Of a DNA stretch of 64,000 bases, positions 56,948 through 64,000 are shown one piece after another. The translations under genes were made by a program, and so were the position numbers. The notes beneath the pieces were generated by a model. That model worked only from the letters and a program-made list of their open reading frames with translations, was not told the DNA's origin and made no database searches. Source of the DNA: Haematobia irritans (lineage: Eukaryota > Arthropoda > Insecta > Diptera > Muscidae); the NCBI RefSeq assembly GCF_050003625.1, contig NC_134398.1, positions 113,808,145 to 113,872,144 on the forward strand, read 5' to 3'. Positions within the stretch are counted from its first letter, which is position 1; each line of letters starts with the position of its first letter.

Positions 56948-57172
56948 AGGTGGGTATTAAGATCGAGTTTAGCTGCTCAAATAGTCATTTTTTCACAATT
57001 ACTTTTCTTTAATAATTCATTTTAAGGAATACAAACTTTGTGAAAATTTGCTTTTGGCTATACCCCATCAAGTTATAATAAAATTTGCAGCAAATATGCA
57101 TAATTTTATGCCTTTTTTACTGATATAGTTTTCACTTTTGCGGCAAAACTCAAACTTGGTACTCACCATTAT
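56948..57172 (+). mobile_element. AAGGTGGGTATTAAG MITE, single copy
   Basis: AAGGTGGGTATTAAGATCG ... AACTTGGTACTCACC. The interior ACAATTACTTTTCTTTAATA matches the pair at 9566-10010. About 225 bp. Confidence 0.8.
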
Positions 57173-57504
57173 GAAACGCAATTCAAGGTGTATACTAGAC
57201 CTTGATCAGTTTTAATGCTTTCGTCCAATTCATTTTTATCAGTGATGTTTTCCAACTTTCAAAATATTAATATATGGATATATGCTTATTTCAGTTGTGA
57301 ATTTAATACAAACGTTTTTAATGAAATCTTTACCAAATTCAAAAATTCGGCACTCATCGTTCGACTTTCCTACAGAATACCCTAAATAACAATATTAATT
57401 AAAAATTAATCAATACCAACTTCATAACAATCGAATTCTATATTTGGCAATAAATTTGAGTTTCTTCAGCTCTTGAAAGTCTAATCAAAATTTGTGTATC
57501 AATT

Positions 57505-57662
57505 ACTTAATACTGTTCAAAATAAAAAAAGCACCAAAAGCACTAAATGAAAATGCCAGAAAGCACCAAGTTGGTGCTTTTTTTGAAAAGGCACCAAAAA
57601 GGCAATTTGGTGCTTTTTAGAAATCAAAAAGCACTAAATTTGGTGCTAAAAGCACCAAATTG
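57505..57662. repeat. GCACCAAA / TTTGGTGC inverted word array
   Basis: At least eight degenerate copies of AAAGCACCAAA or its complement in about 150 bp; a matching word also occurs near the other end (56796). Confidence 0.75.
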
Positions 57663-57695
57663 GCAACACTGGGGGGAGACATAGAAAGAGAATGT

Positions 57696-57795
57696 NNNNN
57701 NNNNNNNNNNNNNNNNNNNNNNNNNNNNNNNNNNNNNNNNNNNNNNNNNNNNNNNNNNNNNNNNNNNNNNNNNNNNNNNNNNNNNNNNNNNNNNN
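57696..57795. other. assembly gap (100 N)
   Basis: Exactly 100 Ns, the conventional placeholder for a gap of unknown size. Order and distance across it should not be trusted. Confidence 0.99.
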
Positions 57796-58224
57796 TCAAT
57801 TTTTAAAAGAAAACTTACCTAATCTCTGTTTTTTAAATTTGTTCGAATCCATCTGGGGTTGCTCTGAAATTAAATATTGCTTTTACAACAAAGAAAAACA
57901 TTAAACTGGTTTCCAAACAAAATAATTAACAAATAATAATATACATAAAAATATTCTTTTTAAAAGAAAGTCATATTAAAACAAGCAAAGAAAGTCTAAA
58001 GTCGGGCGGGGCCGACTATATTATACCCTGCACCACTTTGTAGATCAAGATTTTCGATACCATACCACATCCGTCAAATGTGTTGGGTGCTATATATAAA
58101 GGTTTGTCCCAAATACATACATTTAAATATCACTCGATTTGGACAGAATTTGATAGACTTTTACAAAATCTATAGACTCAAAATTTAAGTTGGCTAATGC
58201 ACTAGGGTGGAACACAATTTTAGT

Positions 58225-60525
58225 AAAAAACAAGTATATACAGCACTAAGTTCGGCCGGGCCGAATCTTAAATACCCACCACCATGAACCAAATATTAGG
58301 GTTTTCTTTGAAATTTCAGGAGGGCTTGAGGACTTGAGGACACTTCCCGAAGATAAATTTAAAGATTTCACGTATCGGGACTATATCAGATTCTGGATTT
58401 ATAAGAACCATTTTTGTTTGAGTTTTAGAGGAATCATTAACATCTCTTGTAAGTGTGCAAGAAAATTATAAAATAACGTCTTGATTTGAAATCTTAAATC
58501 TGTAGAAGTAAAATCTTGAAATTTTACATTGAGTTTCAAGCAATTTTCATGATCAGTGCACCTTTAACACCCTCAAGAAGTGAAGTCGGTCTATATGGAG
58601 GCATTACCAAATGGACCGATAAAAACTTAATCCGATACACGTTTTTGTGAGCCTAAAATACCAGAATATTTACAATTTCAGGCAAATTGGAAAAAAACTA
58701 CGGTTTCTATAAGCCCAAGAAGTAAAATCGGGAGATCGGTCTATATGGGGCTATACCAAAATATGGACCGATACTCACCATTTTCGTCACACCTCTTTAT
58801 GGTCCTAAAATACCTCTAGATTTCCAATTTCAGACAAATTGGATAACAACTACGGTTTCTACACGGATGAAAAAGACTGTTTTTCATATGTTTGGCTATA
58901 AACATTATATGTTTGGAACACAAATTTTTAAACACAATATTTTTGAGTGCAAGCATATAATGTTCATAAACTAGCATAACATGTTTGGGACATATATGTT
59001 AATATGTTAGAACATATTATGTTTGGGACATAAAATGTTTGTAAATATAATATGCTTGGATGCAAACATATATTAATTTAGAAATAGCCTATAAACATAT
59101 ATGTGTTTAGTAGCTTGGAGCGCTATTTAACAGGGAGCGATATTGAATTAAGTTGGTGGTTGTTGCTTGTTATTACAAAATTAACATTTTATTTTTCCTT
59201 GGGCAATTGATCAGCTACTTCTTTGATCCTTACAAACTGTGTGGTCCGCTGTTCGAATCCCCGTCCGGCAAAAGGTAAAATTAAAATAAAAAAAAAATCA
59301 TACAATTGAATAATTTCTTCTACAATGTTTGTATTACAGAAAAAGGTGCTAAGAACTAAAAAATCTCGTGGAAGTGAGAAAGATGTGGGGGAATATACAA
59401 TTGGGCAGAAACAAAATTTTGAGCATTCAGGTCGAAAACCTATGTTGTTAGCACCTATATTACCTGTTTATTTTCATAATTCATTATGATTGTAAATATA
59501 TAAATAAATAAATAAAATTTTGAGCACAATATTGTTTGGGAGAATTTTTTTAAGCATATAATATTTTTGGGTGCAAAATGCTTCTAAACATATTATATGT
59601 TCACATAATAACATATTGTTTTTTGGAAGACAACATTATTGAATTTGGATGCAAAAATACAAAATGTTTGGAACTTAGACTACCCAAACATATATTGTTT
59701 AGACCAATATGCTTTCAAACATATTATATATTGGAAGAGATCAAACATATAAATGTTTGGGCAATACCCAAAAATGTATATGCTTGAAGCAAAATATGTT
59801 TGGGAGTATATGTTACAGAAGCGATTTTTTGTGAGCGTGTATAAGCCCAAGGCCCCAAATCGGGAGGTCGTTTTATATGGGGACCATACCAAAACATGGA
59901 CCGATACTCACAATTTTTGGCACACGTATTTGTGGTCCTACAATACCTCTAGATTTCCAATTTCAGGTAAATTGAATAAAAACTGCGGTTTCTATAAGCC
60001 CAAGAAGTAAAATCGGGAGATCGGTCTATATGGGGGCTATACCAAAATATGGACTCACCACCACAAATATGGATACTCACCATTTTTGGCACACCTCTTT
60101 ATGGTCATAAAATACCTCTAGATTTCAAATTTCAGGCAAATTGGATAAAAACTACGATTTCTATAAGCCCAAGACCCCAAATCGGGAGGTCGGTTTATAT
60201 GGGGACTATATCAAAACCTGGACCGATATAGCCCATCTTCGAACTTGATCTGCCTGCAGACAAAAGACGAATTTGTGCAAAATTTCAGCACGATTGCTTC
60301 ATTATTGAAGACTGTAGCGTGATTACAACAGACAGACAGACAGACAGACAGAGAGACAGACAGACAGACGGACAGACGGACATCGTTATATCGTCTTAGA
60401 ATTTCTCCCTGATCAAGAATATATATACTTTATATAGTCGGAAATCGATATTTCGATGTGTTACAAACGGAATGACAAACTTATTATACCCCCGTCACCA
60501 TTCTATGGTGTTGGGTATAAAAATA
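58225..60525 (+). mobile_element. Helitron-like HINE2, interrupted by T9
   Basis: The 5' end ACAAGTATATACAGCAC with the inverted words CGGCCGGGCCG, then units of about 140 bp (GGTCGGTCTATATGGGGGCT, CCTCTAGATTTCCAATTTC), a (GACA)n tract near 60330-60365, AATATATATACTTTATATAG, and the terminal stem ACCCCCGTCACC/ATGGTGTTGGGTAT. Inserted between A and T with no target duplication, as Helitrons do. Confidence 0.7.
58862..59839 (-). mobile_element. family T element T9, nested in HINE2
   Basis: CACGGATGAAAAAGACTG ... GCGATTTTTTGTGAGCGTG, with TA at 58860-58861 and 59840-59841. The tandem HINE2 units provide the empty site (GGTTTCTATAAGCCC near 58717), so the TA duplication is certain. 978 bp, reverse orientation to T2. 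Confidence 0.95.
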
Positions 60526-60715
60526 TGGGAAACATTTAAATCTGAAGCAATTTTAAGGAAACTTGGCAAAAGTTTATTTATGATTTATGGCTCGATATAT
60601 ACTTATTAGCAGTTTAGGAAAATTAGAGTCATTTTTACAACTTTTCGACTAAGCAGTGGCGATTTAACAAGGAAAATGTTGGTATTTTGACCATTTTTGT
60701 CGAAATCAGAAAAAC

Positions 60716-61040
60716 ATATATATGGGAGCTATATCTAAGTCTGAACCGATGTCAACCAAATTTGGCACGCATAGGTACAATGCTAATTCTACTCCCTGTG
60801 CAAAATTTCAACTAAATCGGAGTTAAAAATTGGCCTCTGTGGTCATATGAGTGTAAATCGGGCGAAAGCTATATATGGGAGATATATCTAAATCTGAACC
60901 GATTTCAACCAAATTTGGCACGCATAGTTACAATGCCAACTCTACTCCCTATGCAAAATTTCAACTAAATCGGAGCAAAAAATTGGCCTCTGTGGGCAAA
61001 TGAGAGTAAATCGGGCGAAATCTATATCTAAATCTGAACC
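60716..61040 (+). repeat. 153-bp tandem units in HINE1
   Basis: The block GGGAGCTATATCTAAGTCTG ... CCTCTGTGG repeats with a 153-bp period (starts near 60724 and 60877), plus a partial third beginning near 61014. Confidence 0.8.
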
Positions 61041-61467
61041 GATTTGGCTGATATTTTGCAAGTTTTTCGAGACTCATAAAATATTCGGATGTACGGAATT
61101 TGAGGAAGATCGGTTGATCTACACGCCAATTGTGACCAGATCGGTGAAAAATATATATGGCAGCTATATCTAAATCTGAACCGGGTTTTTCCAATATCAA
61201 TAGGGATCGTCTTTGAGCCGAAACAGGACCCTATACCAAATTTTAGGACAATCGGTCTAAAACTGCGAGCTGTACTTTGCACACAAAAATACATCAACAG
61301 ACAGACAGACGGACAGACAGGCGAACATCGCTAAATCGACTCAGAATTTAATTCTAAGCCGATCTGTATACTAAAAGGTTGGTCTATGATTACTCCTTCT
61401 TGGCGTTACATACAAATGCACAAACTTATTATACCCTGTACCACAGTAGTGGTGAAGGGTATAAAAA

Positions 61468-61889
61468 TACTTACCAATTTATGACTAAACTATACGCTGA
61501 TATATAACAAAAATTTTCCAAATTCATCTGGAATTAAATATTATTTTTTTACATTGAATAATAACAATTTCAATAAGTTTAATAACTTTTTTCGAAACTA
61601 CCGATAAAATATTAATAACTGTCATTTAAAAGGTTTAATAAACAAACACCAATATATGTCTCAAAACTCCAAAATAGTCCATGCCTTTATATTCCCTTGT
61701 TGCATACCTGCTTAAAAGATGCAGCCCACGCCAACGCCAACTATACAACTGAAGCATGCCAAACAAAACCGGATAAAACCCAAACATTCTACAACAACAA
61801 AAACACATGTGCCTTCATATGGCTATGCGCTTGACATGCTAATAAGGCTTCGCCAAAAATTTGATATGAATATTGAATTTCGTAGTCGG
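61468..61889. other. no supported gene
   Basis: AT-rich. The 68-codon ORF at 61719 is low-complexity (PTPT, KPKH) and is not called. Confidence 0.4.
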
Positions 61890-62605
61890 AGTAAAGAGAA
61901 TAGACATTCGGAACTAAGAGAATAGAAATAAAAAAACAGCACGTGTTTTTGCCTTGAAAACAGCAAACACAAAAAAAATCTGATTCAATCACGAAATTAA
62001 TTGATCCAATTAATTTTTTAATTGAAATGTCTTCAATCACGAAAATGATAGTATCAATCACAGTTTTAATTGGGTATTGAAAAATTCTTGATTAAACAGT
62101 TAATTGATTTCATTAGGAAATTTCAATTAATTTTTTAATTGATTCAATTAAAAATTTAATTTATGTTGATTGTTAAAAAAGGTAAATATTTTCAATTACT
62201 TATTAATTTTTTAATTGATTCAATTAAAAATTTAATTTATGTTGATTGGTAAAAAAGGTAAATATTTTCAATTACTTTCTGAATTGACTTAGAGTTTTTA
62301 TTTAGATTAACATTTGATTGTCTGAAGTACAGTTTTAATTAAAAATTAAAAAAAAGTTTCATCACTTTTTTTTAGCTGAATTAGTCTTCCGAATTTGCAA
62401 GTTAATTGTATCAATTAATTTTCTAATTAAAAATTTTAAAATTTTCAATCATTGACTTAATTAACTTAATGTGTCTATCATGATTTAAAAAGTTAATTGT
62501 ATCAATTAATTTATTAATTGAAAGAATGTTCAACTTCAATGAACTTTTTAATTGGAAATATTTTGGTGATATTTTTCTGTGTATATGTGGACATGTGGTT
62601 TGTTT
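61890..62605 (+). mobile_element. family T core remnant interrupted by MITE-D
   Basis: GAGAATAGACATTCGGAACT and GTGTTTTTGCC match the T1 core (about 11771-11835). After MITE-D the match resumes with TATGTGGACATGT (compare 12818-12830). Confidence 0.6.
61968..62581 (+). mobile_element. MITE-D, full copy
   Basis: CACAAAAAAAATCTGATTC ... GGTGATATTTTTCTGTG, with TA at 62582-62583 (the left flank is AA). Packed with AATTAATTG / CAATTAATT words, including a near-exact tandem duplication of about 63 bp at 62135-62270. Confidence 0.75.
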
Positions 62606-62627
62606 ATTGTTTTTTGGGCATTATGGG

Positions 62628-64000
<1,373 letters not shown>

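Larger units (their letters stand above)
56761..57669. mobile_element. GTGTTGCC-ended element with 9-10 bp target duplication
   Basis: Ends are GTGTTGCCAACTCC and AAATTGGCAACAC. Immediately outside are GGGGGAGACA (56751-56760) and GGGGGGAGACA (57671-57681), a near-perfect direct repeat of 9-10 bp. The interior has a 40-nt A run (56858-56897), the AAGGTGGG MITE (56948-57172) and repeated GCACCAAA words. A Mutator-like duplication length is an inference only. Confidence 0.65.
57983..61467 (+). mobile_element. Helitron-like HINE1, interrupted by HINE2
   Basis: The 5' part 57983-58224 (GTCGGGCGGGGCCGACTATA, TTATACCCTGCACCAC) breaks at a run of A and resumes at 60526 (TATGGGAAACATTTAAATC). The 3' part carries 153-bp tandem units, a GACAGACAGACGGACAGACA tract at about 61301-61320, and a terminal hairpin (TACCCTGTACCACAGTAGTG then GTGAAGGGTATAAAAA). 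It resembles fly DINE/INE (Helentron-type) non-autonomous elements. No coding capacity. Confidence 0.7.

Noticed and set aside
57617..57904. ORFs running through Xs
   Set aside because: They span the 100-N assembly gap.
60716..61040. CRISPR-like or satellite array
   Set aside because: The repeated units are 153 bp, only two to three copies, internal to a Helitron-like element. CRISPR does not apply to a fly genome.

Overview
The window is a repeat-dominated piece of a eukaryotic nuclear genome, almost certainly from a muscoid (calyptrate-type) fly. The evidence is very AT-rich DNA, short introns of 59-83 bp in the one host-type gene, an irritans-type mariner fragment, Helitron-like elements of the DINE/INE type with (GACA)n tracts, a tRNA-derived SINE and Ty3/gypsy retroelements. 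No bacterial, plasmid, CRISPR or RNA-operon features are present. There is one 100-N assembly gap (57696-57795). Family names T, U, MITE-B to MITE-E and HINE1/HINE2 are labels used only in this report.

Layout. 310-1238: a deleted DD41D mariner. 1414-3657: the only host-like gene, minus strand, with at least six coding exons plus a 5' UTR exon, of unknown function. 3.9-11.3 kb: small palindromic and tRNA-bearing elements and a SINE. 11.3-14.6 kb: a family T element with a second T element nested in it, then an irritans mariner tail. 15.5-16.1 kb: a LINE remnant cut by a MITE. 16.2-17.2 kb: an element with CCCAGC-type ends. 18.2-19.5 kb: a dead DD34D mariner. 20.1-22.5 kb: nested MITEs. 23059-29031: a complete but mutated Ty3/gypsy element with 0.62-0.64 kb LTRs and a GTAT target duplication. 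31.7-49.4 kb: a second, 17.6/gypsy-like retroelement on the minus strand, split by at least six TA-flanked elements and adjoined by further ones. 49.7-55.5 kb: a truncated T element carrying a T element that carries a mariner. 56.8-57.7 kb: an element with a 9-10 bp target duplication. 58-61.5 kb: Helitron-like HINE1, containing HINE2, containing a T element. 62.7-63.2 kb: a (TA)n tract of about 464 bp with a mariner inserted at its end.

How the parts relate. A single DD41D mariner family contributes five copies. One (45439-46743) is full length with an intact 361-codon transposase and could supply transposase in trans to the four internally deleted copies. Two of those four share the same deletion breakpoint, so the deleted form has itself spread. 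Family T elements (about 1-4 kb) have no transposase. They insert at TA, have CAC...GTG ends and subterminal ATATGTTTGG-type repeats, and most carry a divergent pair of tRNA-like modules. Paralogous empty sites inside the window confirm TA duplication for several insertions. At several sites inside the minus-strand retroelement, removing the insert and one TA copy restores its reading frame. This makes the window a well-resolved record of the order of transposition.
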